The notes below the pieces were generated by a model. The model was not told the DNA's origin. It saw only the letters and a program-made list of their open reading frames with translations, and made no database searches. This document shows positions 25,646 to 34,977 of a stretch of 64,000 bases of DNA, one piece after another. This stretch comes from Lachnospiraceae bacterium 28-4 (GTDB lineage: Bacteria; Bacillota; Clostridia; Lachnospirales; Lachnospiraceae): the NCBI GenBank assembly GCA_000403275.2, contig KE159599.1, forward strand, positions 791,548 through 855,547, in the 5' to 3' direction. The translations under genes were made by a program, and so were the position numbers. The stretch's first letter is position 1, and each line of letters opens with the position of its first letter.

Positions 25646-26545
25646 CTAACAGATATTTCCTCTATTATCAATAAACACCCATCCCTTCCACAATTCATGC
25701 ATCAGCTCCGGTTCAAATTTCTGGGAATTTTTATGGATAAAAGGCCGCATTACGACTTTTCCTTTATTCCGGTTTAATCTTGCCCCCCAGAAGCTAAACG
25801 TGGAATTAGCGCAAATATTATGTCTGCATCCACTCATCAGCCAAATATCGAAAAAGCTGTCCTTTCCCCTGTTAATATCCACCACCGTAAACTCTTCCCC
25901 GCTATATGTTTCCTTCGCATAAGGAATATCATCGGAAAAAACAAAAAAATGCGCCGAAGGGTAAATCTTCTTCATTTCCCGAATCGCACCCGCGTAATAT
26001 TCTTCCGTGCATATATTGCCAAACATGGCCATGTTTTCCGCATCTAAGTAATCGCCCCGCCTGATGTGGAGGCTGACCGATTCCCCGTCTGCTATCCGTT
26101 CCGCCATCTTTTGATTCTCCGGATTGCCGCTTGGGGGGAATACAAACTGCTCCTGGAGAATCTCCATAATATCCGCATAATATTTCTCACAGGCAAAATA
26201 ACCGTACAAATACCTATCCTCAAAATCAAAGATTTCGGGATGGTACATTTCCGTTTCCCGGAAAATTTTCCTCGTCCCTGGAAACAGCTTCCCTTTTATT
26301 TTTCCGGCAAATCCCCCTTCCCCGACCAGGGCTTTCCTTTCTTCCTCCGTACACGCTTCATATTCCGCCTTTTTAAAGTAGTTTAATTCCAGCTCCCTCC
26401 TGGCGTAAACATTTTTCTGCCGGTTCTTCTCTTCAAACCACGAGATATCCAGTTTTACTTTTTTTCCAAGGCTTAAAAGTTTTTGATACATGGCATATTG
26501 CTGCATCTGATTTCCAAGCCCGCCTGCTAATTGTATAATAATCAT
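25646..26545 (-). CDS. Family 11 glycosyltransferase (alpha-1,2-fucosyltransferase-like)
   Basis: 299 aa, standard GT11 length. N-terminal GGLGNQMQQYAMY (8-20) and the GDP-fucose-binding motif HIRRGDY (160-166) are intact. C-terminal NSTFSFWGARL matches the third conserved GT11 block. GT11 enzymes transfer fucose from GDP-fucose in alpha-1,2 linkage. No GDP-fucose synthesis genes lie in the window, so the donor would come from elsewhere. Some bacterial GT11 members may use other donors, hence the cautious name. It lies between a GH105-like gene (3 nt away) and the GtrB-like gene. Confidence 0.88.
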   Translation of the reverse strand: MIIIQLAGGLGNQMQQYAMYQKLLSLGKKVKLDISWFEEKNRQKNVYARRELELNYFKKAEYEACTEEERKALVGEGGFAGKIKGKLFPGTRKIFRETEMYHPEIFDFEDRYLYGYFACEKYYADIMEILQEQFVFPPSGNPENQKMAERIADGESVSLHIRRGDYLDAENMAMFGNICTEEYYAGAIREMKKIYPSAHFFVFSDDIPYAKETYSGEEFTVVDINRGKDSFFDIWLMSGCRHNICANSTFSFWGARLNRNKGKVVMRPFIHKNSQKFEPELMHELWKGWVFIDNRGNIC

Positions 26546-26548
26546 CGC

Positions 26549-27724
26549 TTACACGCCTTTCTTCCTCAGTACTCCCAGGCCAGGCCCCAGCGACCAGGGA
26601 TAAGCTCCATATACCTGCGGATATTCAGCAAAACCTATGCATTCCGCAAGGCAATGGTGGATCTTCCCGTCCTTTTCGCATCCTGCCAGATAGGATGCCG
26701 CCCGGCCCACCAGTTTTTCCGTATTTTTCCAATTCTCTGTTTCTGTCGGATCCTTTGCATCCGTATTTCCTTTCCACGCATTCCTTCCCATCAGCACCGC
26801 ATAGGCGATCATCGCCGTAGCCGAACTGTCTTCCGGTCCTTCCGCCGCCTGCAGCTGCCACGGGAAAGCGCCGTTTTCCTTCTGATACGGCATTACCGCT
26901 TCCAAAAGCTGCTGGTATTCTCTGCCGCATTCCTCATACCCGGCTCTGCATATATCCGCAAATGCACCCGTCTTTTCTTCCTCCAGGCATTTCTTCAAAC
27001 TTCCAAGGCATCTGGCAAGTCCCATAAGAAGCCATCCGACAGCTCTCCCCCAGCCTATAATCCCGTATTTCGTGCTGCCTTGGAATCCATGGTAGGGAAG
27101 CCCCGTTATCTCGTCCATTCCAAACAAAAACATGTTGCGCATCTGGAGCAGCCCAAGCTCCACGCTGTGGGCATTGCCGAATGCCGCCCCATATTTTACA
27201 AGAAACGAGCATACCATCCCCACGCCGTCTGCGAAGACATAGCCGTTTTTCTGGGAAGGGCGGTACGGAATGCTTCCGTTGCCGTCAGCTTCTTCCTTTT
27301 CCAGCCGGAACAAATATTCCGCCATCTTGTCTGCACCTGCTTTATATTTTTCCTCCCCGGTCGCCGCATACAAATCCACCAGCGACACTCCGGCAAGTGT
27401 ATCATCTATATAAAAAATCGGCATTCCGGCATCAATCCAACGATGAAAATAGGATTTTACGGCGGATAACGCTTTTTCGTCTGGGGAGATTTTCTCATTA
27501 GTGAATGCTTTTTCACTCACCGGCACCCCCCCCATTTTCCATTCTGTCAGGCAATTCGCAATCATCGCCGTCGGCCAGAAAATCAGATCCTTCGGTGCCA
27601 CATAACGACCGGCCGCTCTTTTTACTGCATCTTTTATCTTTTGTTTGCCGCTTTTTTCATGATAATGCAGCATTTCATAGATCGCTTCCTCTTCCATGCG
27701 CCGCAATATATCTGCCGTGACCAT
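26549..27724 (-). CDS. GH88/GH105-like glycoside hydrolase, cytoplasmic
   Basis: About 391 aa. An alpha/alpha six-hairpin protein by its repeated motifs: YIDDTLAGVSLVDLY (from residue 106), FADGVGM (around 165), IGWGRAVGWLLMGLAR, and ENGAFPWQLQ followed by EDSSATAMIAYAV. These are hallmarks of YteR-type unsaturated rhamnogalacturonyl hydrolases, in which an Asp in the second motif is catalytic. No signal peptide is present. The start is uncertain: ATG at 27724 has AGGAGG 10 nt before it, ATG at 27733 is too close to that site, and the frame opens with GTG at 27775. Its presence in a synthesis locus is odd; trimming of misassembled or recycled glycan is one guess. Confidence 0.72.
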   Translation of the reverse strand: MVTADILRRMEEEAIYEMLHYHEKSGKQKIKDAVKRAAGRYVAPKDLIFWPTAMIANCLTEWKMGGVPVSEKAFTNEKISPDEKALSAVKSYFHRWIDAGMPIFYIDDTLAGVSLVDLYAATGEEKYKAGADKMAEYLFRLEKEEADGNGSIPYRPSQKNGYVFADGVGMVCSFLVKYGAAFGNAHSVELGLLQMRNMFLFGMDEITGLPYHGFQGSTKYGIIGWGRAVGWLLMGLARCLGSLKKCLEEEKTGAFADICRAGYEECGREYQQLLEAVMPYQKENGAFPWQLQAAEGPEDSSATAMIAYAVLMGRNAWKGNTDAKDPTETENWKNTEKLVGRAASYLAGCEKDGKIHHCLAECIGFAEYPQVYGAYPWSLGPGLGVLRKKGV

Positions 27725-27771
27725 CTTTTCCATCCCTCCTGCCAATCTTCTTCTCTTATCAAAATTTATTC

Positions 27772-29304
27772 TCACCTTCGACTCTTTTTCCGCATTTTAT
27801 CCACAACCAGCCCCCATAAATAAGCAAATTCCCTGCATCGGCCGAATATTGCCACAAAAAGAGCATTATATACTACCGTTATAACCCCAACCATCAGGAT
27901 AAACATCGGAATCGTCACCGATGTCATAATACTGTTTTTCAAAAATAACAACAGTATTACAGCAATGCCATTCACCGCAATATACTTCAAAGAGTCTTTA
28001 AAATAGACTGCCACAGATTCGTCAAAACATACCTTATAAATAATAAACGGCCTGGTAATATTTGCTATGAGGCCGGACACAATCGTCCCGATATAAATGC
28101 CGACCAGCCCTACTTTCTGCACAAGCACAATAGAAACCACCAGATTCACCGCGCCCTGTATCAGAGGCAGATACTTGTCCTGCTGGAATACTCCGGCCGC
28201 CGTTTTGTAATTCGTCAGCACAATGCGTTCTCCCTTAAAATAATAATCGAACATAATGCAGCCGATTACCAGATCGGATAAGGCTCTTTCTTCCCCAACC
28301 CACAGGATAATCAAGGGCGTAAGCATGAGAAAGAAACCGATTGCCGAAAAACCATAAATCCAGCAGCCAAGGAAACGGTATACCTGGAACATCCAATATT
28401 GTTTTTCCTTTTTTTCCGTAGCAATCAGATTGCCGAAGCTGGACAATACGGAATTAAAAATAACATTGACAAAATTGGAAACGGAAGATATGACATGATT
28501 ATAACTTCCCACAAAGTTTACCGTGGTCACATCGATAAAAGCAGCAATGATCATCGCATCCGTCTGGGATCTTGCCATATCTCCCACCCTATGGAGTACC
28601 AGCGCTTTCGTCTGCTTGACAATGCCCCCCACTTCTTCTTCGGAAAGCTTTTCCACTTCCTTCTCTTTCAGATAAGGATACAGTTTATCCAAATACAAAC
28701 TGACAAAGACCTTCTGTATCAGTTCGATCGCCACAGCCGTAACCAAATACAGATAAAAATTGGGAAAGAAATAAAGTCCTGCGATTTGCAGGGATATGGT
28801 AATTGTTTTTGTGATCGTAATCACATTTGTTTCAATGTAGTTTTTCTGCTGAGCATTTGCCAGGCTATACTTATAAGCCACAAAATAACTGCTTACCGTA
28901 TTAAATAATACAATAAAATAGCAAATAGTAATATCCCTCAAGGAAACGCTGCCCGGATCCTTGATCAGATATTTCAAAAAAGGCGCGATCGCCAGGCCGA
29001 TCACGGCGATTGCCGCCGCGATTCCCCGGTAAGCCTTTTTATACAACTTCATATAAGATTTGACTTTTTCTACCTCGTTTCGAGCCACCGGTCCGTACAA
29101 GCTATAGTTAAATGCGGTGCTGATCCCGAGTTCTGCCAGAGACAGTACCGTAAGGATACTCGTATAATAGTCGCTGATTCCAAGCAGCGTATCCCCCAGG
29201 CGGTTGATAAATACCTGGCGGAGTGCCGCCCCAAGAAACAGGGTAATGACATTTCCCATCCACCCGAAGGCTATATTTTTTGCTGCATATCTTACTCTTC
29301 CCAT
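27772..29304 (-). CDS. wzx: Wzx-type polysaccharide flippase
   Basis: 510-aa integral membrane protein with 12-14 helices, the MATE/PST-family layout. N-terminal NIAFGWMGNVITLFLGAALRQVFINRLG and SLAELGISTAFNYSLY are typical of Gram-positive Wzx/RfbX-like proteins. The function is to flip undecaprenyl-diphosphate repeat units to the outer leaflet for Wzy. It lies downstream of the WbaP-like initiating enzyme and the following GTs, so it most likely serves that set. The GH105-like gene begins near its stop. A teichoic or lipid flippase would look similar, but the context favours polysaccharide. Confidence 0.88.
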   Translation of the reverse strand: MGRVRYAAKNIAFGWMGNVITLFLGAALRQVFINRLGDTLLGISDYYTSILTVLSLAELGISTAFNYSLYGPVARNEVEKVKSYMKLYKKAYRGIAAAIAVIGLAIAPFLKYLIKDPGSVSLRDITICYFIVLFNTVSSYFVAYKYSLANAQQKNYIETNVITITKTITISLQIAGLYFFPNFYLYLVTAVAIELIQKVFVSLYLDKLYPYLKEKEVEKLSEEEVGGIVKQTKALVLHRVGDMARSQTDAMIIAAFIDVTTVNFVGSYNHVISSVSNFVNVIFNSVLSSFGNLIATEKKEKQYWMFQVYRFLGCWIYGFSAIGFFLMLTPLIILWVGEERALSDLVIGCIMFDYYFKGERIVLTNYKTAAGVFQQDKYLPLIQGAVNLVVSIVLVQKVGLVGIYIGTIVSGLIANITRPFIIYKVCFDESVAVYFKDSLKYIAVNGIAVILLLFLKNSIMTSVTIPMFILMVGVITVVYNALFVAIFGRCREFAYLWGLVVDKMRKKSRR

Positions 29305-29357
29305 AATTTTCCTGCGTCTTTCCCCGTCTTTCCGGTTTTAGTCTGCAAGACTTCCTC

Positions 29358-30407
29358 TTATTTTTTTCTATACTTTTGAAAAGCATACCCATACAATCTC
29401 ATATATATTTCCGGCATGTAGCGGTACACAAGAACCTTGATCCGGTATCCTCTGTCCAACTCCCGAAAGGCACCTTTATGGCTTCCGTATTCCCTGACAA
29501 CACGGAGACACTTTTCCGTGTATGCCCGCTTTTCCTTCCGTTCCCTGCCAGTCAGCCCGGCCAGCTTGCCGACCACCAGCATTGCCGACACGAGCAGGAC
29601 GGCCTCTGCTTTGTCCGCAAGCCCCGGATCGGCCGATACCAGCACCGGCATGGCTTTCTCCCAACATGTAATCTGATCCATATAACTGTCCCGGAATCGA
29701 TGCATCATAGCTCCTCCGCCGTTGATGCAATAGCCATATCCTTTATAACCGCTCCGTGCAAATTTCTTCCCCATCTTTGCCAGATCCAGCAAAAACAGCA
29801 TATCCTCTCCGATCGCCAGCCCTTCAGCAAAGCGAATGCCGCCTATGGACTCTCTCCGGTAAATCTTGCTCCAGCATCTGGTATCACTTTTCAGAATTCC
29901 TTTTTCCATGAATTCCAATCCTGACAGTATCTCGGTTTGCCGCAAACAAATCTGCACTTCTTTCTCTGTCTGCGCCTGCATCGGTGTCTGCAGGCCGCGG
30001 TTTTGTTCCTTTTCGAAATCTGCCGGCCGAAACTCCTGAAAATCGCAGCCCGCCACATCACAGCCCGTTGTTTCCAGAAGCCCTGCCAGGTGTTCCACCA
30101 TATCCGCCGCCAGCAGATCATCCGCATCCACAAAAGTGATATAGTCTCCTTCGCATATCTCCAGCCCCAGATTCCTTGCCGAAGATACTCCTCTGTTTTC
30201 CGTATGAACTGCCTTTACCCTTCCATCCTTCCGGGAAAACTCATCGCAGATTTCCGCGCTTCTATCCGTGGAACCGTCGTTTATCAACAGAATTTCCATA
30301 GTTTCCCATGTCTGTCCAAGAATGCTCTCCATGCACCGCTCTAAATCACGTTCTCCGTTATACACAGGTACAATGACGCTTACTGTCTTTCTGTTTCCTT
30401 TTTCCAT
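29358..30407 (-). CDS. Family 2 glycosyltransferase
   Basis: 349 aa starting MEKGNRKTVSVIVPVYNG. The open frame extends 97 codons upstream, but that part is Arg-rich, lies inside the pyruvyl transferase gene in another frame and is not real. GT-A motifs: INDGSTD (42-48) and the DXD region VDADD (93-97), then ENRGVSSARN. The C-terminal 150 residues are helical and basic, as usual for capsule GT2s. It overlaps the pyruvyl transferase gene by 28 nt and is followed after 53 nt by wzx. Donor unknown; UDP-hexose or UDP-HexNAc are usual. Confidence 0.9.
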   Translation of the reverse strand: MEKGNRKTVSVIVPVYNGERDLERCMESILGQTWETMEILLINDGSTDRSAEICDEFSRKDGRVKAVHTENRGVSSARNLGLEICEGDYITFVDADDLLAADMVEHLAGLLETTGCDVAGCDFQEFRPADFEKEQNRGLQTPMQAQTEKEVQICLRQTEILSGLEFMEKGILKSDTRCWSKIYRRESIGGIRFAEGLAIGEDMLFLLDLAKMGKKFARSGYKGYGYCINGGGAMMHRFRDSYMDQITCWEKAMPVLVSADPGLADKAEAVLLVSAMLVVGKLAGLTGRERKEKRAYTEKCLRVVREYGSHKGAFRELDRGYRIKVLVYRYMPEIYMRLYGYAFQKYRKK

Positions 30408-31573
30408 AACTTTCTGATTTCTTCTCCTGCTTCTCCGGCCCTGGCGCAATAGCCCGGCATCATCCGTTCCAATCTCTTCCGAATCTCCTCTTCTCTGTCC
30501 ATTATCCAGCCATAGGCGCCGATCAGCTGTCCTTCTTTCTCCAGTTCCTGCACCGGCAGAACATAATGTTCTTCTTCCCCGAACAGATCTCTGGCGATAC
30601 CACGCGCCTTTACCGAATATCCTACCACCAGAGTAGGTACGCAGCTGGAATAAGCGGCGATCGTCGCATGTGTCCTGGCACCGATAAAAGCCCTGCACTT
30701 TGAAATCACATATTTCAACTTCCGGCAGGACATATCCGGAAACAGAACAACTCTTTCATTCTTCTCATATCCCTGGTAAAGCTCTTTCAGCGCCAGCCGG
30801 TCGTCATTATTCTTCCACATGACATGGGGAATCAACGCCACGCTGTTATCCGTATCCTTTAGGATATGATCTATCAATCTGCGATAATTCTCCACCGTAA
30901 TCCCCTCTACCTTTTCGTGCCTTACGATCATCGGGCTGACATTGATACCTATCGTCCGGTCTGCCACAAAGCCCTCAGGCAGTTCCGTCTCCTCCGGTTG
31001 AAGGAAAAACGCCGGATCCGGAAAGTATTTCACATTCTCCACAATCCCTGCATCCCTTAAAGCTTTTTCCGTGATGGACTCCCTGGGCGTAATCAGCGCA
31101 TAACGTTTCATATCTTCGACCATCTCCGGTTCTTTCAAAAGCTCCGGTTCGATCGAACATCCCCATAAAACCGTTTTTGCCCCCGCTTTGCAAAAAGTAC
31201 GGTTGGCGAGAATCGCCTCCTTCTTTGAAATATCATAGCAATACATATCCCCGCCCACGGACACATACAACGGCTGCAGTTTTTTTCCGAGTACGCGGCG
31301 GAAACGATATCTCATAAAAGATTCCGGATCATGAAAAACAGCCCGCCATACATAATAGCATACATGGGCAAAAAAATGTTCCGCAATTTTATTTTCCTGT
31401 AAAATATCACAAAGAGGAGCGAGGGAATAGAATCTGTCTTCTTCTTCACTGTTTGTGACAAGGAGCTTCGGTATTCCTTCTGTCATACGGCAGGTACCGT
31501 TTACGATTGCTTCGCAGCCATGATTCCCGCTCCCTCCATGCAGATACATCACTAATTGTCTCTTCCTGTCCAT
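30380..31573 (-). CDS. Polysaccharide pyruvyl transferase family protein (CsaB-like)
   Basis: 397 aa with a GT-B-like fold. The N-terminal MYLHGGSGNHGCEAIVNG motif, VSVGGDMYCYD, and the C-terminal GARTHATIAAYSSCVPTLVVGYSVKARGIARDL are the diagnostic segments of the family. The family uses phosphoenolpyruvate to add a pyruvate ketal to a sugar, giving the polymer negative charge. CsaB pyruvylation anchors S-layer proteins in bacilli; here, inside a glycan locus, it more likely decorates the repeat unit. Start at 31573 is preferred, since AAAGGA lies 6 nt upstream; an ATG two codons earlier abuts that site. Confidence 0.88.
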   Translation of the reverse strand: MDRKRQLVMYLHGGSGNHGCEAIVNGTCRMTEGIPKLLVTNSEEEDRFYSLAPLCDILQENKIAEHFFAHVCYYVWRAVFHDPESFMRYRFRRVLGKKLQPLYVSVGGDMYCYDISKKEAILANRTFCKAGAKTVLWGCSIEPELLKEPEMVEDMKRYALITPRESITEKALRDAGIVENVKYFPDPAFFLQPEETELPEGFVADRTIGINVSPMIVRHEKVEGITVENYRRLIDHILKDTDNSVALIPHVMWKNNDDRLALKELYQGYEKNERVVLFPDMSCRKLKYVISKCRAFIGARTHATIAAYSSCVPTLVVGYSVKARGIARDLFGEEEHYVLPVQELEKEGQLIGAYGWIMDREEEIRKRLERMMPGYCARAGEAGEEIRKLWKKETERQ

Positions 31574-31590
31574 TTTCATTCCTTTCGCTT

Positions 31591-32616
31591 TTACCGTGCC
31601 CGATCGTAAGTATTCATAATAAACCGCAGGATGGACAAACGAAGTCTGCCGGGATGTTTCATTCCCGCATACAGAAGTTTATTCGCCCTGTTTCCGATCC
31701 GAACCGGCGTCCTGTCTATTCTTTCCCGCACTTCCGGCTTTGAAAAAATATCTCTTATTTTCCCTATATAATTTTTATCCGGGTTCCTCAATTCGTTCTT
31801 CATAACGAGAATCATCATATAAACATATTCCCTTAACAATTTTTCCTCTCCACCGGCCATCCCTTTATCCCCGGCCGCCCGGAGGGCACATGCATACCAC
31901 CGCTCCACGCTCTCTTCCATACGCGGGTCATAACTATGGACGATGGAATCCTCCACATACCGATAATGGTAAAACAAAGCCTGTTCCATCACCACGATTC
32001 TGCTGCAGTTCAATAATGCCGGAAACATCAGATTAAAATCGTCCCCCATGCGGATTTTTGTGTCATAGTATTTCTCATTTCCGTCAAAGATGGATTTTTC
32101 GCAAAGTTTCATACAGCGGGACATCGGTATTTTTCTGTTCTCGCTGCCAGCCAGCCCGGCTTTTACCTCCCGTTCCAGCCGTTCTCCCTCATAAATCCCC
32201 GGGGCAAGCCCCTGAACCACGGGAACTGTTTCCTTCTGCTTTTCCAGCACATAATTACAGCAGACGATCTCTCCTTTCTGTCCCCGAAGATGTTCGGCCA
32301 TCTCTTTCAGCATTTCTTTGCTGACATAATCATCGCTGTCGATAAAGACATAATATGTTCCTTCCGCCTCTTCCAGCCCTCTTAGCACCGCCGCCGTGGA
32401 ACCCGCATTTTTCTGATGAATCACCCGGACTCTTTTATCCTGCTTTGCGTATCTGTCGCAAATCTCTCCGCTGCCGTCGGTAGATCCGTCGTCCACCAGC
32501 ACTACATCCAGATCGGAATATGTCTGCCCTAAAATGCTGTCAATACACTGGCAAAGGTATTTTTCTTTATTATAAACAGGTACAATAACGCTGATTTTAT
32601 ATCCTTCTTTTCTCAT
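31591..32616 (-). CDS. Family 2 glycosyltransferase
   Basis: 341 aa from the ATG at 32616, which has GGAGG 7 nt upstream and overlaps the previous stop as ATGA. GT-A motifs: SVIVPVYNKEKYL near 9-21, VDDGSTDGSGEICD from 41, and FIDSDDYV with DXD at 93-96. The gene is close kin to the GT2s at 29358 and 42653. It is coupled to the upstream GT4 and lies 17 nt before the pyruvyl transferase gene. Presumably one repeat-unit linkage; donor unknown. Confidence 0.9.
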   Translation of the reverse strand: MRKEGYKISVIVPVYNKEKYLCQCIDSILGQTYSDLDVVLVDDGSTDGSGEICDRYAKQDKRVRVIHQKNAGSTAAVLRGLEEAEGTYYVFIDSDDYVSKEMLKEMAEHLRGQKGEIVCCNYVLEKQKETVPVVQGLAPGIYEGERLEREVKAGLAGSENRKIPMSRCMKLCEKSIFDGNEKYYDTKIRMGDDFNLMFPALLNCSRIVVMEQALFYHYRYVEDSIVHSYDPRMEESVERWYACALRAAGDKGMAGGEEKLLREYVYMMILVMKNELRNPDKNYIGKIRDIFSKPEVRERIDRTPVRIGNRANKLLYAGMKHPGRLRLSILRFIMNTYDRAR

Positions 32617-33776
32617 AAGCCGCCCTCCGGCGTCCAATAGCTGCAAAGCAGACCATAAACCTTTTGATTTACCCTGCGATAATCATAATCTTTGGAATTT
32701 TTATACGCATTGCGGGAATACGTATCATAGCAAGCATTGATACGTTTCACCGCTTCCAAAATACCCTCCGCCGTTCCGTCCGTCTCCTCCGAATCCTGGC
32801 CAAAACGAAGCACCTGGCCAATCCCTCCCACATTCGTGCTGACCACCGGAAGCCCGTAGCTGATCGCTTCCAGAATCGTCATGGGAATTCCTTCAAAAGC
32901 GGAATTCATTACGAGGATATCCGCCTTTTTCATATACTCTTTTACCGCTTTTGGCGTTACCGCCCCCGCAAAATGAATATTTCTCCCTTCATATTGGATC
33001 AGGTTATGATGCTCTTCCCCGTCTCCCACAATCGTCAGGTTCAGTTCCCCGAAACTTTCCTCTCCGCCAAGTACGGCCTGGATGATTGGCTCCACCCGCT
33101 TGTCTTTGGACAGACGGCCTACAAAAAGGATCTCTCTTACCTTACCGCCCTCTAACACATGCCTTTCTTCCGGCAGTTCCGGGCATATTACGGAATTGCC
33201 CGCCTGCACCAGATTGGAATTATAAGGTGCGTAATCCCTCAGGCTGTCCTTATCCAGCAGAAAAATCATATCCGCATTTTTTAATATCCACTTCAAATAA
33301 GCCACAAACCCTTTTTTGACCAGCAGATTCTTCTGAAAAAAGCGAAACCCCCGCTCCATATTGAAATAACTGCCGTGGGAAAAAATAACGCAGGCTGCTT
33401 TCGGGCAGAAAAGTTTTATCACTCCATAAGCTTCCGGCGCATGGAAATAATTGCAGTCCTTTTTCGTAATGCCCAGCATTTTCCCATATTTTAAAAGCCC
33501 CTTCGCATACATCATCCGAAGGGAACGGGTGGTATTCCCAAGATCCCTCTCCGCAGCCGCTACCGGCAGGAAATCAATCTGCCTCCCATAAAGGCTGATT
33601 TTTTTCCTTTTTCCCACTTCCTCCGGACAGACCGTCACTCCCACAAGCGTAACAGCGTCCGTGCGCTCCGGATGATCCTCGCAAATATAGCGGAGGAAAT
33701 TGCCGATGCTTGTCACCTGCCCGCCAATAGGAAAATCTATAAAATTAGAGTTATCATATATAAATAATCTACCCAT
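32613..33776 (-). CDS. Family 4 glycosyltransferase
   Basis: 387 aa, GT-B. N-terminus MGRLFIYDNSNFIDFPIGGQVTSIGNF holds the acceptor-side glycine loop. The donor domain has LFVGRLSKDKRVEPIIQAV and the EX7E motif FEGIPMTILEAISYGLPVVSTNVGG. The protein has typical length. It overlaps the upstream GT4 by 8 nt and the downstream GT2 by 4 nt, forming a tightly coupled GT4-GT4-GT2 run right after the WbaP-like initiating enzyme. These are the best candidates for the first additions to that lipid-linked sugar. Specificity unknown. Confidence 0.9.
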   Translation of the reverse strand: MGRLFIYDNSNFIDFPIGGQVTSIGNFLRYICEDHPERTDAVTLVGVTVCPEEVGKRKKISLYGRQIDFLPVAAAERDLGNTTRSLRMMYAKGLLKYGKMLGITKKDCNYFHAPEAYGVIKLFCPKAACVIFSHGSYFNMERGFRFFQKNLLVKKGFVAYLKWILKNADMIFLLDKDSLRDYAPYNSNLVQAGNSVICPELPEERHVLEGGKVREILFVGRLSKDKRVEPIIQAVLGGEESFGELNLTIVGDGEEHHNLIQYEGRNIHFAGAVTPKAVKEYMKKADILVMNSAFEGIPMTILEAISYGLPVVSTNVGGIGQVLRFGQDSEETDGTAEGILEAVKRINACYDTYSRNAYKNSKDYDYRRVNQKVYGLLCSYWTPEGGL

Positions 33777-34977
33777 TCATCAGTTCCTTCCAATACAGAT
33801 CCGTTCTGCTTTCCCAGGAAAAACGCCCGATATTTCCATAACCTTTTTCGATCAGCTCTTTCCTGAACTCTTCCTGTTCCGTAACCTTAAGCAGCGCAAG
33901 AACCACCCCTTCCAGATCATCGGGATCCACCAGAACTCCGGCATCGGCCACCACTTCCGGCAGGGAAGCCCGGTCGGAGCAGACGACGGGAACTCCCAGC
34001 TGCATCGCCTCCAGGGGCGGAAAGCCGAACCCCTCCATATAAGATAAAAACAAGTACGCCTTTGCTCCCGAAATAACCCTGCACATCTCATCGAATGCCT
34101 GGAAAAATTTATCACATTTTACATGGGAGGCCGCTTCCGCATCCATTTCTTTATAAAAAGAAGTATCCTCTATCCCGATGACTCTAAGATCCAGCGGCCT
34201 GTCCGCCTTCCTGCGGTACGCTTCATAAGCCCTCAACACGCCTCTGGCATTTTTATGCGGAAGCCCTGAGGTCATTGCCACAATATACTCTTGCTTTTCT
34301 TTCTTTGGAGCGCCTCCCGGCACATAGCCTTTATCCTGTTCCGGCTCAAAGGAGACATCGTTCATCCCGTTATGGATTACCTTTATTTTCTTTCCACAGC
34401 CCGGAACCTTGTCCATAATATCCTCTTTGGAATATTCCGAAATGGTAATAATGCTATCCGCTTTTCTCATAGACACTTTCAAACGGTACATAATATAAGC
34501 ATTTTCCATCTTATGAAAAAAACCGGGATAATGCTTATCATAATAAAAGGGAATCAAATCGTGGATAATGACCGTATCTTTGATCTTCCGTCCTCCCTTG
34601 CACCTCCCAAGGCTTCCTTTCCTTCCAATCGGCCGGTATCCGCGGGGAAACAATACGCGGTCCGCCTGGTATCTTTTTGCATATTTTTTCACCAGAAAAA
34701 GTTCCCAAAGGACGCAGTATATCTTATTCAGCGGATTCCCCTTCATTTCCACGAAAGTCACGCCAGGCACGTCAAACTCCGGCCGGTTATGAGCGTTTCC
34801 AAATACGATCACCGTATGGGAGGCCTTGCCGTCTTTCCTTTTTGCAGAGGGTTTTTCCTCCTCCAGCGCCAATGCTCTCTCCCCCAGATGTTCCGTCACG
34901 CTTTTCGCCAGATTATAAATGCCTATGCTCTTTCCCGCACCTTTCACGAGTTTAAAACAGTCGATCACAAGATTCAT
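33769..34977 (-). CDS. Family 4 glycosyltransferase
   Basis: 402-aa GT-B enzyme of the mannosyltransferase-like GT4 group: N-terminal GKSIGIYNLAKSV, VIIHDLIPFYYDKHYPGF, IITISEYSKEDI, TSGLPHKNARGVLRAY and the EX7E motif MEGFGFPPLEAMQLGVPVVCSD. It resembles the protein at 5078 in these motifs. Its start codon shares one base with the stop of the WbaP-like gene. It may therefore act directly after it, as the enzyme adding the second sugar. That order is inferred from gene position. Confidence 0.9.
   Translation of the reverse strand: MNLVIDCFKLVKGAGKSIGIYNLAKSVTEHLGERALALEEEKPSAKRKDGKASHTVIVFGNAHNRPEFDVPGVTFVEMKGNPLNKIYCVLWELFLVKKYAKRYQADRVLFPRGYRPIGRKGSLGRCKGGRKIKDTVIIHDLIPFYYDKHYPGFFHKMENAYIMYRLKVSMRKADSIITISEYSKEDIMDKVPGCGKKIKVIHNGMNDVSFEPEQDKGYVPGGAPKKEKQEYIVAMTSGLPHKNARGVLRAYEAYRRKADRPLDLRVIGIEDTSFYKEMDAEAASHVKCDKFFQAFDEMCRVISGAKAYLFLSYMEGFGFPPLEAMQLGVPVVCSDRASLPEVVADAGVLVDPDDLEGVVLALLKVTEQEEFRKELIEKGYGNIGRFSWESRTDLYWKELMNG

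Noticed and set aside
24541-25674. 377-codon plus-strand open frame
   Set aside because: Antisense to the GtrB-like gene, with His/Arg-rich composition and no domain signature; a shadow of the real gene.
26531-27469. 312-codon plus-strand open frame
   Set aside because: Antisense to the GH105-like gene; low-complexity, basic composition.
30408-30698. 97-codon N-terminal extension of the GT2 at 29358-30407
   Set aside because: Arg-rich, lies wholly inside the pyruvyl transferase gene in another frame, and the true start has the GT2 N-terminal motif right after it.
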